A program made the position numbers and the translations under genes. This document shows, in pieces, positions 1 through 11,000 of a stretch of 64,000 bases of DNA; position 1 is the first letter of the stretch, and every line of letters starts with the position of its first letter. The notes under the pieces were generated by a model. It was not told where the DNA came from, ran no database searches, and saw nothing but the letters and a program-made list of their open reading frames with translations. The stretch lies in contig NZ_AEDD01000012.1 in assembly GCF_000179615.1 (NCBI RefSeq), positions 1 to 64,000 on the forward strand, in the 5' to 3' direction. The DNA comes from Paenibacillus curdlanolyticus YK9. Its GTDB lineage: Bacteria > Bacillota > Bacilli > Paenibacillales > Paenibacillaceae.

Positions 1-27
1 CGCGTACCGATGTACGCGCGCTTTTTG
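1..27 (+). terminator. Intrinsic terminator of an upstream plus-strand gene
   Basis: CGCGTAC and GTACGCG form a 7-bp stem with a CGAT loop, followed by CGC and a run of five T. The stem probably extends left of the window edge. The T-run lies on the plus strand, so it would end a gene outside the window. Confidence 0.5.
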
Positions 28-81
28 TATTATTTCGTGCTAGACCCCACTATGGTTGCACCATATGTAGACCGTTCGGCC

Positions 82-306
82 TTATTTCATCCAGCTCTCC
101 GTAATCATAACGTAATCGGAGAATGCAAACACGGCAAGAGATACCGTCGCGAATCCGATTGCGAAAATGTTTTTCTTCGGTCTAACCATCAACAGTCGGA
201 CCAAGCCGATTGCGATTAGTACCGTGAATGCGAGCATAAACCAGTCGAACGTGTTGATATTGCTAGTCGTGGCTGCAGCCTTTGCCGCTTCTTCCGCAAG
301 ATACAT
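82..306 (-). CDS. Small two-helix membrane protein, DUF2759-like
   Basis: A 74-residue protein with two predicted membrane helices (about residues 20-40 and 47-67) separated by a short basic stretch (RPKK). The start is well supported by AAAAGGAGGTC eight bases upstream of ATG. The KN-x5-GF-x5-AVF pattern of the second half resembles the small membrane proteins grouped as DUF2759 (YqgW type) in bacilli, but this is recalled from memory and not confirmed. CsbA, a small sigma-B-controlled membrane protein that neighbours uvrB in Bacillus, is an alternative relationship suggested only by location. No function can be assigned; it is probably an integral membrane protein of the cell envelope. Confidence 0.7.
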   Translation of the reverse strand: MYLAEEAAKAAATTSNINTFDWFMLAFTVLIAIGLVRLLMVRPKKNIFAIGFATVSLAVFAFSDYVMITESWMK

Positions 307-482
307 GGGATGACCTCCTTTTCGTCACACTTCACCTATCATATTCCTATGTTAGCGGTTGCTGCCTTTCCTTGCAAGTCCAAGCGGTTAACCGTAACAA
401 CTTTGTCACCATTTTTCCTCAAAATCGTTCAATATAATCAGAGGAATTACTGCACATAATAAACACTTAAATTCCCTTTTCG

Positions 483-794
483 TTAATCGAATAGAATATC
501 GATCTCTACGTAATCCAAATTGCGATAAAGCAGCAGAAATTGTTTGCCCGTCGCCTCCTCTTGGATGACGATACGATCTCGCCCCGTGCTGACGATGACG
601 CCTTTGAACACTTTGGCATTCCACTCCGCATTATTCGGATAAGTCATATAAAAAGTCGCTTCATTCCCTTTGATCGATGCCAGCCACCGACGAAAGCCCA
701 TATGCTGCTTGGACCGAACATGTTGCCCTTCGCGTTGATAACGGCTTGGTCCGTTGCATCTATTCTTCTTCCTTCTCCATTTGGTTTTATTCAC
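483..794 (-). CDS. gerQ: GerQ-like spore coat protein
   Basis: The last 60 residues (ATFYMTYPNNAEW, FKGVIVSTGRDRIVI, FLLLYRNLDYVEI) match the conserved C-terminal core of GerQ (YwdL). In Bacillus GerQ is a spore coat protein that is cross-linked by the transglutaminase Tgl and needed for the cortex hydrolase CwlJ to act in germination. The Bacillus protein is about 180 residues with a Gln/Met/Pro-rich N-terminus. Here only a short Lys/Arg-rich leader of about 40 residues precedes the core, so this is a short form. GTG start with GAGAGG upstream. No cwlJ gene adjoins it, unlike in Bacillus. Its presence is good evidence that the organism sporulates. Confidence 0.75.
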   Translation of the reverse strand: MNKTKWRRKKNRCNGPSRYQREGQHVRSKQHMGFRRWLASIKGNEATFYMTYPNNAEWNAKVFKGVIVSTGRDRIVIQEEATGKQFLLLYRNLDYVEIDILFD

Positions 795-884
795 GCCCTA
801 TCCTCTCCCCTGCCTCGTTCTCCCTTCTTGTTATAGTATGAATCATGCTCATGGAGCGTATGGACAATCTGCATGGAGCATTCG

Positions 885-942
885 CATAACTGGCAAATGC
901 AACAAGCCCACTCGCCATATTTCGCTGGCAGGTGGGCTTGTT
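885..942 (-). terminator. Probable uvrA terminator
   Basis: AACAAGCCCAC (901-911) and GTGGGCTTGTT (932-942) form a perfect 11-bp stem with a further GCCA/TGGC pairing inside. It lies 16 bp past the uvrA stop on the minus strand. The following T-run is weak (ATTTG), so efficiency is uncertain. Confidence 0.55.
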
Positions 943-957
943 CCCGCTAAGGGGGAT

Positions 958-3852
958 TTAGGATTCTGCTGTTGCAGCAGCAGCAACGCGTTCATCCGTT
1001 TCACGACGTTTGACGGTTCGCTCACGATCACGCTCAAGAATCGGTTTGAGATACCGGCCCGTGTATGAGCCTTCTACCTTCACGACAGCTTCCGGTTTAC
1101 CCGTAGCGACGATTGTTCCGCCACCGCTGCCACCCTCTGGGCCGAGATCGATCAGATAATCAGCCGTCTTGATGACGTCCAGATTATGCTCGATGACAAG
1201 CACGGACTCACCGCTCTCCACCAACCGATGAAGCACTTGCAGCAAACGATCGATATCATCCACATGCAAGCCTGTCGTCGGCTCATCCAAAATGTAGATC
1301 GTCTTGCCCGTGCTTCGACGGTACAGCTCAGCTGCAAGCTTCACCCGCTGCGCCTCGCCGCCAGATAGTGTCGTCGCCGCTTGGCCGAGCTTCATATAAC
1401 CAAGCCCTACATCGAATAGCGTCTGCATCTTCCGGTGAATGCGCGGGATGTTGCGGAAGAACTCCACAGAATCCTCGATCGTCAGTGCTAATACTTCTGA
1501 AATATTCTTCCCTTTATACTTCACTTCAAGCGTCTCGCGGTTGTATCGGTTACCCTTACAGATCTCGCAAGGCACGTATACGTCAGGCAGGAAGTGCATC
1601 TCGATCTTAATAATGCCGTCTCCCCGGCACGCTTCACAACGTCCGCCCTTTACGTTAAAGCTGAATCGGCCTTTCTTGTAACCGCGAACCTTCGCTTCAT
1701 TCGTATTGGCAAAAACGTCGCGAATGTCATCAAACACACCCGTGTAGGTCGCCGGATTCGAACGCGGCGTACGGCCGATCGGCGATTGGTCGATATCGAT
1801 CACTTTCTCGATATGTTCCAGCCCGCGAATTTCCTTGTGCTCACCTGGCCGTACCTTCGCCTTGTTCAAATCACGCGCCAGCGTCTTGTAGAGAATCTCA
1901 TTGACGAGCGTCGATTTGCCGGAGCCCGATACTCCGGTTACGGCTGTAAAGACGCCAAGCGGAATCTTCACGTTCAAGCCCCGCAAATTGTTTTCTTTGG
2001 CGCCTCGAATCTCAAGCCACTTATCAGAGGTTGGACGCCGCTCCAGCGGCACTTCGATGAACTTCCGACCGCTCAAATAAGCGCCTGTGAGCGAGTTCTC
2101 ATCTGCCATCACTTCCTCTGGCGTACCTTGCGATACGACATGCCCGCCGTGAATGCCAGCTCCTGGCCCGATATCGATAATATAATCCGCTGCAAGCATC
2201 GTATCCTCATCATGCTCGACGACGATAAGCGTATTGCCAAGGTTGCGCATATGCTCCAGCGTTTGAATGAGCTTGTCGTTGTCGCGTTGATGCAAGCCAA
2301 TGCTTGGCTCGTCCAAAATATACAGGACACCCATCAAACTGGAACCAATCTGCGTCGCCAGTCGAATGCGCTGCGCTTCGCCGCCAGACAACGTGCCCGC
2401 CGCGCGGCTAAGCGACAAATATTCGAGGCCGACGTTAACGAGAAATCCGAGACGACCATTGATTTCTTTCAGAATGAGCTGGGCGATCATCCGATCCTTC
2501 TCATTCAATTGAATCGAATCGAAGAAGCGCTGCGCTTCGCCGATCGATAAAGAGGTCACATAAGCGATATTGTGCTTATCAACTGTAACAGCAAGCGTTT
2601 CCTTGCGAAGGCGCTGGCCTTTGCAGCCGCTGCACGGTTTGGCGCTCATGTAACCCTCGATCACCTCGCGCATGAAATCAGAGCTTGTATCCCGATAACG
2701 GCGCTCCAGATTGTTGACGATTCCTTCGAACGCAACCAGCGCTTCTTTCCTGTGGCCGAAATCATTCTCGTACTTGAATTTCACCAGTTCGCCGCCGGTG
2801 CCATACAACAGCTTCTTCATCTGCTCGGCATCCAACTCGCCCACTGGCACATCGCGCGGAATTTTGTAGTGGTGGCATACCGCCGCAAGAAATTGCGGAT
2901 AGTACGTCGACGTGCTTCCCGCCCATGCCTCGAATGCTCCGTTTTCAATCGATTTAGACGGGTCGGAGACAAGCAGATCTGGATCGACCAGCATCTTCGC
3001 GCCTAAACCATCGCAATCCGGGCAAGCGCCGTAAGGGCTGTTAAACGAGAACATGCGCGGCGCAAGCTCATCAATGCTGAAGCCGCATTCCGGACAAGCG
3101 AGATTGGAGCTGAACATCAGCTCCTCCTGATCGATCACATCAATGATCACTCGGCCCTCTCCAAGCTTCAACGCGGTTTCAATCGAGTCCGCAAGCCGGC
3201 TGTGAACATCGGACTTCACGACAATACGGTCAACGACAACCTCGATGGAATGCTTCTTGTTTTTCTCCAACACAATTTCTTCATTGCCCAGCTCACGCGG
3301 CTCGCCATCAATTCGCACGCGAACGAAGCCTTGCTTCTGCACTTCCTGCAGCAGCTTCGTATGCTCGCCTTTACGGCCTGATACGATCGGCGCCAAAATC
3401 TGCAGACGCGTCCGCTCCGGATACTCCATCACCCGGTCAACCATCTGTTCCACCGTTTGCGAGGCAATTTCAATGCCATGCTCCGGGCAATGCGGCTTGC
3501 CGACGCGCGCGAACAGCAAACGCAAATAATCATAAATCTCCGTTACGGTACCAACCGTCGAGCGCGGATTGCGGCTCGTCGTCTTCTGATCGATCGAAAT
3601 CGCCGGGGACAGCCCGTCAATGGAGTCGACATCCGGCTTTTCCATTTGCCCGAGAAATTGACGAGCGTATGCGGACAACGACTCGACATAACGGCGTTGG
3701 CCTTCCGCATAAATCGTATCGAACGCCAGGGATGACTTACCGGAGCCGCTTAACCCCGTCAATACGACGAATTTGTCACGCGGAATCGTCACGTCGATAT
3801 TTTTCAAATTGTGAGCGCGGGCGCCCTTAACAACAATACGATCGCTTGCCAC
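958..3852 (-). CDS. uvrA: Excinuclease ABC subunit A
   Basis: UvrA (964 residues, normal family length) is the damage-sensing ATPase of nucleotide excision repair; it forms a dimer that loads UvrB on distorted DNA. Visible features are the first Walker [10 protein letters not shown] (residues 33-41), a first Cys4 zinc finger (C253, C256, C277, C280), the first signature [12 protein letters not shown], a second Walker [10 protein letters not shown], the second zinc finger (CEAC...CEIC) that contacts DNA, and a second signature [12 protein letters not shown]. The GTG start has AGGTGG eight bases upstream. It lies 45 bp downstream of uvrB with no terminator between, so the two form a uvrBA operon. 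The C-terminal tail is Arg/Glu- and Ala-rich and probably disordered. Confidence 0.98.
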   Translation of the reverse strand: MASDRIVVKGARAHNLKNIDVTIPRDKFVVLTGLSGSGKSSLAFDTIYAEGQRRYVESLSAYARQFLGQMEKPDVDSIDGLSPAISIDQKTTSRNPRSTVGTVTEIYDYLRLLFARVGKPHCPEHGIEIASQTVEQMVDRVMEYPERTRLQILAPIVSGRKGEHTKLLQEVQKQGFVRVRIDGEPRELGNEEIVLEKNKKHSIEVVVDRIVVKSDVHSRLADSIETALKLGEGRVIIDVIDQEELMFSSNLACPECGFSIDELAPRMFSFNSPYGACPDCDGLGAKMLVDPDLLVSDPSKSIENGAFEAWAGSTSTYYPQFLAAVCHHYKIPRDVPVGELDAEQMKKLLYGTGGELVKFKYENDFGHRKEALVAFEGIVNNLERRYRDTSSDFMREVIEGYMSAKPCSGCKGQRLRKETLAVTVDKHNIAYVTSLSIGEAQRFFDSIQLNEKDRMIAQLILKEINGRLGFLVNVGLEYLSLSRAAGTLSGGEAQRIRLATQIGSSLMGVLYILDEPSIGLHQRDNDKLIQTLEHMRNLGNTLIVVEHDEDTMLAADYIIDIGPGAGIHGGHVVSQGTPEEVMADENSLTGAYLSGRKFIEVPLERRPTSDKWLEIRGAKENNLRGLNVKIPLGVFTAVTGVSGSGKSTLVNEILYKTLARDLNKAKVRPGEHKEIRGLEHIEKVIDIDQSPIGRTPRSNPATYTGVFDDIRDVFANTNEAKVRGYKKGRFSFNVKGGRCEACRGDGIIKIEMHFLPDVYVPCEICKGNRYNRETLEVKYKGKNISEVLALTIEDSVEFFRNIPRIHRKMQTLFDVGLGYMKLGQAATTLSGGEAQRVKLAAELYRRSTGKTIYILDEPTTGLHVDDIDRLLQVLHRLVESGESVLVIEHNLDVIKTADYLIDLGPEGGSGGGTIVATGKPEAVVKVEGSYTGRYLKPILERDRERTVKRRETDERVAAAATAES

Positions 3853-3897
3853 TCCAGCTCCACCTTTCTCTATTAAAACGCGAAATGAAAGCTATCA

Positions 3898-5901
3898 TTA
3901 TCCGTTCTCCGCCCGCAGCTCCAGCAAGGCGTCGCGAAGCTCCGCAGCGCGTTCGAATTGCAGATTTTTCGCTGCATCCTTCATCTCCGCCTCCAGGCGC
4001 TGAATGACGGATTGGCGGTCCTTCTTCGACATCTTGCCGCCCGCGTTCACGCCCGTCAGGTAGTCCGCCTTCTGCTCCGCTACCTTGGTCGCCTCGATAA
4101 CGCTATGGATTTTCTTGCGAATCGTCTGCGGCGTAATGCCATGCTTCTCATTGTAGGCCAATTGAATCGAACGGCGGCGCTCCGTCTCCTTGATCGCTTT
4201 ATCCATCGAGTCCGTAATCTTGTCGCCGTACATAATAACCCGGCCTTCACTGTTGCGCGCTGCCCGGCCGATTGTCTGAATGAGCGAACGCTCGGAGCGC
4301 AGGAAGCCTTCCTTATCCGCATCCAAAATCGTAACAAGCGTAACCTCCGGCAAATCAAGCCCTTCTCGCAGCAGATTAATGCCGACGAGCACATGGAAGG
4401 TGCCCAGACGTAGATCGCGCAAAATTTGCATCCGTTCCAGCGTCTTAATATCGGAGTGCATATAACGGACCTTGATTCCGACATCCTTCAAATAATCGGT
4501 CAGGTCCTCCGCCATCTTCTTGGTCAGCGTCGTAACCAGCACGCGCTCATCCTTCGCAATGCGGGCGCGAATCTCGCCGAGCATGTCATCGATCTGCCCT
4601 TTGGTTGGACGAACTTCAATGATTGGATCGACCAGACCTGTCGGGCGAATAATCTGCTCGACCATTGTCGGGCAATGCTCCAGCTCGTAAGGGCCCGGCG
4701 TAGCCGATACGTAAATCATTTGCCCCGCCTTCTCTTCGAACTCCTCGAAGCGCAGCGGGCGATTGTCCATCGCGGACGGCAGGCGGAAGCCATGCTCCAC
4801 AAGCACTTCCTTACGTGCGCGGTCGCCATTGTACATCGCTCTGATTTGCGGCAGCGTCACATGAGACTCGTCAATAACGATCAGCATGTCGTCCGGGAAA
4901 TAATCCATCAGCGTGTATGGCGTAGCGCCGCGTTCGCGGAAGGTCAGCGGCCCCGAATAGTTCTCGATGCCAGAGCAGAAGCCCATCTCCTGCATCATCT
5001 CGATGTCGTAGCGCGTCCGCTGCTCCAGCCGCTGCGCCTCCAGCAGCTTGTTTTGGCCGCGAAGCTCAGCCAGCCGCTCTTCCAGCTCCCGCTCAATGTT
5101 CACGAGCGCCCGCTTCATCGTCTCTTCCTGCGTAACGAAGTGAGACGCCGGGAAAATCGCGATATGGTCGCGCTCGCCCAGAATCTCGCCCGTCAACACG
5201 TCGATCTCCGTAATCCGTTCGATCTCGTCGCCGAACAGCTCAACCCGAATGGCGCGCTCATTGTTCGCTACGGGGAAAATCTCAATAATGTCACCGCGCA
5301 CGCGGAACGTGCCGCGAATAAAGTTAATGTCATTGCGTTGATATTGAATGTCGACAAGTTTATGCAAAATCGCATCGCGCGGCTTCTCCATCCCTACGCG
5401 AAGCGACAGCACGAGGCTGCCGTACTCCGTCGGAGAACCGAGACCGTAAATGCACGATACGCTCGCGACGACGATGACATCCCGCCGTTCAAACAACGAG
5501 CTCGTCGCCGAGTGACGCAGCTTGTCGATCTCGTCGTTAATGCTCGAATCCTTCTCGATGTACGTATCCGTTGAAGGAATATAAGCTTCCGGTTGAAAGT
5601 AGTCGTAGTAGCTGACGAAGTAGGAGACCGCATTTTCCGGAAAAAACTCTTGAAACTCGCTGCACAGCTGCGCCGCCAGCGTTTTGTTGTGCGCGATGAC
5701 GAGCGTCGGCCGATTCAGCTTGGCGATCGTATTCGCAATTGTATAGGTCTTGCCGGTGCCGGTCGCGCCTAGTAAAGTCTGATAGCGAAGACCGTTATCA
5801 ATCCCCTCTACCAGCTCCCTGATTGCCCCCGGCTGGTCGCCTTGCGGCTTATAATCCGATAAAAGCTTAAACGTTTGCTCCGGTCGTTCCTTGTCCGCCA
5901 T
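3898..5901 (-). CDS. uvrB: Excinuclease ABC subunit B
   Basis: UvrB (667 residues) is the helicase-like subunit that receives damaged DNA from UvrA, opens it and recruits UvrC for incision. It shows Walker [11 protein letters not shown] (residues 45-54), the [16 protein letters not shown] beta-hairpin region that clamps DNA, the DESH Walker B, helicase motifs V/VI ([20 protein letters not shown]) and a C-terminal UVR domain that binds UvrC. ATG start with GGAGGGCGG upstream. First gene of uvrBA. A LexA-like palindrome lies about 125 bp upstream in the shared intergenic region with motA, consistent with SOS control as known for uvrB in Bacillus. Confidence 0.98.
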   Translation of the reverse strand: MADKERPEQTFKLLSDYKPQGDQPGAIRELVEGIDNGLRYQTLLGATGTGKTYTIANTIAKLNRPTLVIAHNKTLAAQLCSEFQEFFPENAVSYFVSYYDYFQPEAYIPSTDTYIEKDSSINDEIDKLRHSATSSLFERRDVIVVASVSCIYGLGSPTEYGSLVLSLRVGMEKPRDAILHKLVDIQYQRNDINFIRGTFRVRGDIIEIFPVANNERAIRVELFGDEIERITEIDVLTGEILGERDHIAIFPASHFVTQEETMKRALVNIERELEERLAELRGQNKLLEAQRLEQRTRYDIEMMQEMGFCSGIENYSGPLTFRERGATPYTLMDYFPDDMLIVIDESHVTLPQIRAMYNGDRARKEVLVEHGFRLPSAMDNRPLRFEEFEEKAGQMIYVSATPGPYELEHCPTMVEQIIRPTGLVDPIIEVRPTKGQIDDMLGEIRARIAKDERVLVTTLTKKMAEDLTDYLKDVGIKVRYMHSDIKTLERMQILRDLRLGTFHVLVGINLLREGLDLPEVTLVTILDADKEGFLRSERSLIQTIGRAARNSEGRVIMYGDKITDSMDKAIKETERRRSIQLAYNEKHGITPQTIRKKIHSVIEATKVAEQKADYLTGVNAGGKMSKKDRQSVIQRLEAEMKDAAKNLQFERAAELRDALLELRAENG

Positions 5902-6025
5902 TCATCCGCCCTCCACTCTTCCCGATTGATATCTATGATAGAAGTCCTATTCAACTTTATGCCCATTCGACCCGATAAAATAGACAGAATGAGGAAAACG
6001 CCATCGAATATGACAATTTTCGACT

Positions 6026-6039
6026 CGAATGTGTGTTCC
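6026..6039 (-). promoter_or_regulatory. Imperfect LexA-like box upstream of uvrB
   Basis: Read on the minus strand the site is GGAAC-ACAC-ATTCG, one half-site mismatch from the Bacillus LexA (DinR) consensus CGAAC-N4-GTTCG. It lies about 125 bp upstream of the uvrB start. uvrB is an SOS gene in Bacillus, which supports the reading, but the match is imperfect and no convincing -35/-10 pair was found beside it. Confidence 0.4.
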
Positions 6040-6124
6040 CATTTGTTCATTATATCGGTTTCCAGTTCCCGATGCAATTTGAATATATACGCATCAACAA
6101 TAGAAGAAGGACGTGATTGTTCAC

Positions 6125-6922
6125 ATGGATTTGACAACGATTATCGGCATCGCCGCGGGGCTCGTCGCCTTGATCGGCGGATTTCTGCTGGAGGGCGGAC
6201 AGTTCAGCGGACTGCTTCAGCTCACCGCCGCCATTATCGTGTTCGGAGGCACCTTCGCCGCCGTCGCGGTCAGCTTCCCCTACAGCAAATTGCGACAGCT
6301 CCCCGCTGCGCTGCGATTCGCTTTTACGAAACAAACGCAGAAGCCTGAAGAGGTCATTGACCAGCTCGTCGACATGGCGATGGTTGCCCGCCGCGAAGGC
6401 GTGCTGGCGCTCGAACGCTCCTTGCCCGAACTCGACAACGTTTACATGCGCGATGGCTTGCAAATGGTGATCGACGGAACGGATCCCGAGCTGACCAAGG
6501 GGATTCTGACATTGGAAATCGACTCCGCGGAACGCAAGTGGGAGCAGCAAGCCAAAATGCTGGAGTCTGCTGGCGGCTACGCGCCAACGATGGGCATTAT
6601 CGGAACCGTCATGGGTCTCATCCGCGTGCTCAGCAACCTGTCCGATCCTTCATCGCTCGGTCATTCGATCGCAGTGGCATTTACCGCAACGCTTTACGGC
6701 GTAGCAAGCGCGAACATCGTGTATTTGCCGCTAGGCACGAAAATCAAGGCGCAAGCCGCTGAGCAAACGCTGCTTATGGAACTCATTCTTGAGGGCATCC
6801 TGTCTGTACAGGCGGGCGAAAATCCGCAGCTGATCCGCAAAAAGCTGTCCGCGCTGCTGCAGCTGGAGCCTGGCGAACGCCGCAGAGAGAAGGTGCCTGT
6901 CTATGAGACGCAGCGGGCGTAG
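6125..6922 (+). CDS. motA: Flagellar motor stator protein, MotA/MotP type
   Basis: A 265-residue MotA-family inner-membrane protein with four predicted helices: two near the N-terminus (residues 5-25, 30-50) and two in the C-terminal half around PTMGIIGTVMGLI and GVASANIVYLPLGTKI. Both prolines known in MotA to be needed for torque generation have counterparts in those segments. The N-terminal IIVFGGTFAAVAVSFP is closest to the MotP branch. I chose ATG 6125 because GTG 6113 would leave almost no room after the AGAAGG ribosome site. It overlaps motB by 20 bp, so the two are translationally coupled. Divergent from uvrBA. The coupling ion (H+ or Na+) cannot be decided from sequence alone. Confidence 0.9.
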   Translation: MDLTTIIGIAAGLVALIGGFLLEGGQFSGLLQLTAAIIVFGGTFAAVAVSFPYSKLRQLPAALRFAFTKQTQKPEEVIDQLVDMAMVARREGVLALERSLPELDNVYMRDGLQMVIDGTDPELTKGILTLEIDSAERKWEQQAKMLESAGGYAPTMGIIGTVMGLIRVLSNLSDPSSLGHSIAVAFTATLYGVASANIVYLPLGTKIKAQAAEQTLLMELILEGILSVQAGENPQLIRKKLSALLQLEPGERRREKVPVYETQRA

Positions 6923-7694
6923 GCGCAAAGGCTTGACGGCGGACAATCAGGATCGTTGGCTGATTACTTATGCTGATCTGATTACGCTGCTTATGATTTT
7001 TTTCGTCATCCTATATGCGATGAGCCAAGTCGATTCCAAAAAATACGAGGTGCTTGCGCAGTCGCTCCAATTCGAGTTCCGTAAAGCTGACTCCGTCATC
7101 GAAGGCGGCAACGGCGTCACCGGCGCCCTCGATCCTTCCATAAAGCCCGCCCCCGTCAAACCGCCAGAGGAGAAGCCGAACGCGGCGCTGGAAGAGGAAA
7201 AGCGGAAAAATCAAGAGCTTGAGAACGTATTTGCGATTATTCAAGCGTATATTAAGAACAACAAGCTTGAGGAGAAGGTGTTCGTCACCAACGAGGAGCA
7301 AGGCGTCTCCATCCGGCTAAGCGATCAGTTCCTGTTCGACTTAGGCAAAGCGGATCTCAAAAAAGCGGCTCGCCCCATCCTGGACAAGCTATCAAGCCTG
7401 TTCGTGAAGCTGGATCATCCGATCAGCATCGAAGGACATACGGATAACTTGCCGATTCAGCCGGGCGGCGAGTTCCGAGACAACTGGGCATTGTCCGCAG
7501 GACGCTCGCTGTCGGTGCTGCGCTATTTCACCGAGATAGCGCAGCTTGAGCCGACCAAGTTCCAAATCGCAGGCTACGGCGACACGCGGCCTATCGCGCC
7601 GAATACGACGGACGCGAACCGCTCGCGCAATCGGCGCGTTGAAATCACGATCTTGCGGCATAGCACGTCGAGCAGCCTTGCTTCGAAACAGTAA
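6903..7694 (+). CDS. motB: Flagellar motor stator protein, MotB/MotS type
   Basis: A 263-residue MotB family protein that anchors the stator to peptidoglycan and carries the ion-binding aspartate. It has a basic cytoplasmic N-terminus, one membrane helix with the conserved TYADLITLLMIFFVILYA (the Asp is the ion-carrying residue), a proline-rich plug/linker around residues 75-105 and a C-terminal OmpA-like domain (GHTDNLP, NWALSAGRS, NRSRNRRVEI). ATG start with GAGAAGGTG about eight bases upstream, inside the end of motA. MotS-like features such as YAMSQVD after the helix fit the MotP-like partner. A strong hairpin terminator follows 30 bp downstream. Confidence 0.93.
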   Translation: MRRSGRRRKGLTADNQDRWLITYADLITLLMIFFVILYAMSQVDSKKYEVLAQSLQFEFRKADSVIEGGNGVTGALDPSIKPAPVKPPEEKPNAALEEEKRKNQELENVFAIIQAYIKNNKLEEKVFVTNEEQGVSIRLSDQFLFDLGKADLKKAARPILDKLSSLFVKLDHPISIEGHTDNLPIQPGGEFRDNWALSAGRSLSVLRYFTEIAQLEPTKFQIAGYGDTRPIAPNTTDANRSRNRRVEITILRHSTSSSLASKQ

Positions 7695-7720
7695 TCTCAT
7701 TTCCCTGTCTTATAGCAAAA

Positions 7721-7770
7721 AGAGGCGGTCCCAAAAGTCTGATCGAGACTTTTCGGACCGTCTTTCATTT
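7721..7770 (+). terminator. motAB terminator
   Basis: A long stem of GGCGGTCC, then AAAAGTC, pairs with GACTTTT, then GGACCGT, with a small bulge, and is followed by CTTTCATTT. It starts about 25 bp after the motB stop. Confidence 0.75.
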
Positions 7771-7955
7771 GTTCCCGACTGCGGACGCTTCTCCAGAAAC
7801 AGTCGTCTGTTCGGCGGCGAATAAGATGCCACCTTTCTCACTGCGCAAATTACAATGATACCTCTCGACTTCTGACGCTTAAGTTGCTTCTATTGTACGA
7901 ATTGCAATGAGCAGCAGGCCGACTGCCTCTCGACCACCCCACTTTGCACAGCGCA
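7771..7955. other. Intergenic stretch without recognisable features
   Basis: About 185 bp between two terminators. I see no ribosome site followed by an open frame, no promoter pair and no structured element on either strand. Confidence 0.5.
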
Positions 7956-8007
7956 ACAAAAAGGATGTCCCTAGCCGTCGCGGCTTTTGGAACATCCCCT
8001 TTTTTTG
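7956..8007. terminator. Bidirectional terminator downstream of the MMPL gene
   Basis: GGATGTCC and GAACATCC (one mismatch) form the outer stem and AGCCG/CGGCT an inner stem. The hairpin is flanked by A5 on the left and T7 on the right of the plus strand, so it can work in both directions. It ends the minus-strand MMPL gene 16 bp after its stop. Confidence 0.75.
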
Positions 8008-8022
8008 TACTATACTATCAAA

Positions 8023-11000
8023 TTAATGCGAAGCATCATGCGGCTTGCCGCTTGATCGCCCGCTGACATACACCGTTTGGCCCACGCTGCTGCTATCCCG
8101 CTCCGCGCGGCGCATGAACGGCCAGTAGTTTGCCTCGCCAAACATCCGCACCATGACAGGGATAAACAACGGGAGCATGATGAGCGCGTACATGAACAGT
8201 CCGCATAATACAATCGTTGCGATCTGCAGCAGCGACATGACGCCGGAAGGCAGCATAGCCGCGAACGTACCGCCAAGAATGACTGCCGCCGACATAATAA
8301 CGGTTCCCATGCGACGCATCGCCTCCAGAATCGCTTCGGATGGGGAAAGGTGGCGGTATTCTTTGAACCGATCCATGAGGAAAATGCTATAGTCGATGCC
8401 AAGCGCTACGAGCATGACAAAGCCGAAGAACGGCACCGCCCAGCTAATGCCCGAGTAGCCGAGCCAGCGAACGAATATAACTTCCGCGACAGCCATCGAC
8501 GTGTAGAAGGTCAGCATTAATGAAGCAATCATATAAAGCGGCATAACGATGGAACGGAACAACAGAATGAGAATGATGCCGATTCCGATCAGCATGAACA
8601 TCACCGTTTTGGCATAGTCGCTATCCGAAATGCCGTTCAAATCGTGGTTGACGCTGGTGACGCCGCCCACTGCAAATTCCGCGGATGCATACGCCGTGCC
8701 ATCCAGCCCTCGTCCGACCGCAGCTTTGACCGCATCAATCTGATCCATCGTAGACAACTCATACGGGTTCCCCGCGAAAATAACATCAAACTTAACCGTC
8801 TTGCGATCCGGCGACATATAGGCGTCCAGCGCTTGATCAAACTGCGCGTCCTTGGACGCTTGCGCCGGCACGAACCAGCCTGTCATTTGCTTATTAGGGG
8901 AATCTGACAGCTCGGTCAAATAACCTTGCGCAGAGCCTAGCCCGTCGGTCACTTGCTTCAAGCCGTTTACGCTTTTGTCCAATCCGCCAGTCAGCTGCGC
9001 CAGTTGGCCATTCAACTCAGTGAAGCCCGTCTGCAGCTCCTTCTGCCCGCTGGACAGCTGATCCAGGCCTGTCGTGACGCCAGGAAGCTTCGCTACGATC
9101 TGACCCTGTCCCTGCGCTGCTTTATCAAGGCCAGCTTGCAGCTTCGTTATGCCGGCAACTAGCGATTTCAAGCCTGCCGCCAACGCCTCTTGGCCCTCCG
9201 CTGACTGCTTCAAGCCAGCATTCGCCTTGGTCAGCCCGCCCGTGATGCCGCTCAATTGACCGTTTAGCTGCGCCATCTGCGTGCTCAACGAGGAAGCGTC
9301 GCCTTGCAGCTTGTTAACGGCGCCGACCGCCTTGAGATATGCCGCGTCGCTTTGCAGCTCCGGATATTTATCCGCCAATCCACCAAGGTCTGTGCCGACG
9401 GCTTTGAGCCCATCAGACAGCTTGCTTTGTTCAGCTGCAATAGCTGCATACGCGCCGCTAAGCTTCCCAAGCCCCGTGTTCAACTGCGTGTAGCTGGCTT
9501 GCAGCTGCGAAGCTGCTGTCGCGAGCTTATCCGCGCTCTTGCGCGCTTCTTCCAGCCCCTTCTTCAGCTGAGTTGCTCCAGCGGAGCCATCCACCATGCC
9601 TTGCTGAATTTGCTTCAAGCCGCCGCTAAGCGCTGTAACGCCAGACTTCAGCTCAGCTGTTCCCGCTACGAGCTTGCCTGCGCCATCTGCCGCTTCCTCC
9701 AGCTTTGGCGCATTCGCGCTCAACGACTGACTCGCTTCGGACAAGCCGTCTCCAATGGCGCTCAGCCCATCTCCGCTTTTACCCAGCCCGTCGCTGACGG
9801 TTCCAACCTGATCAGCTACGAGGAAGCCTTCCGGCGCATCGCCCGTCGGTCTCGTCGCGCTGCGAACGACTTTGACGCCTTCAACCTTCGACAGCTCGCG
9901 GCTTACCTGTTCGACAGTCGCCAAGCCATCGTTCGAATCCATTGGCTTATCGGACTTGATAACGACCGAGGTAGGAAGCGTCTCGCCCGGCCCAAAGCCG
10001 TCCGCGATCAAATTAAACGCTTTGACCGAATCATATTTATCTCCGATTTCATCCAAGGAGTTAAACGAAATCGATCCTTTATAGGCAGTTAGAAACGGTA
10101 CGGTTATGACGGCCAAAATCGCGAGCGCCCAGAGCGGACGCTTCAAGGAGAAGGCGCCAACCGCGCCCCACAGGCGTGACGGCTTATGCTCCAGCGACCC
10201 TTTTGCCGGCCAGAACAACGCTTTGCCAAACACCGCCAAGAAGAAAGGCACGAGCGTGAACAGCGCAAGCAGCATGACGGCTACGCCGACCGCAACGGCA
10301 ACCGCCGAGCGGTACAGGACGAATGTCGAGAAGCCGATCGAGGCAAAGCCGACGAGCACCGCGAGTCCCGAGAAGAGGACGGTACGCCCTGCCGTGCGGT
10401 ATGTTGCAACAATCGCTTCTGTCCGGTCGCCGAGATGCACAAGCTCCTCTTTGTACCGGCTGATCAACAGAATGCAATAGTCAGTGCCGATGCCGAATAG
10501 GACGGCCACCATGAAAATTTGCGTGAAATTCGATAGCGGGAAATCCGCATATTCGACCAAGTATGCAACGACCGACTGAGAAACTAAGTAACTAAAGCCG
10601 ACCGCCAGCAGCGGCACGAGCGGCGCAACCGCCGAACGGAATACAAGGAACAGAATAATCAAGATAAAGCCGACCGTGATCAGCTCCGTCTTTTTGAGCC
10701 CTTCCTGCGAGCTCTGCACGACATCCTCGCCTATGACCCAACCGCCGGTGAAATAGTGATCGACCTTCGTCGAATCAATCGCATCGTACAGCCCTTCTTG
10801 CATTTCCTTTGGCGTACGACCGTTCGGTTCAACCTTCACGAGCGCGAGCACGGTGGATTTGTCTTTGGAGACCAGCTGATCCGCCAATTCCTTCGTCTCA
10901 AAATGCGTCGTAACCGAAGTTACGCCAATAGCAGACCCGTCTTGCTTCAGCTTCCGTACCGCTTGCTCAGCTTGCGTCAAGTCATCCGCGGTCAGCCCGC

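Noticed and set aside
1594-2550. 318-codon plus-strand open frame opposite uvrA
   Set aside because: Shadow of the conserved uvrA sequence with no ribosome site or recognisable domain.
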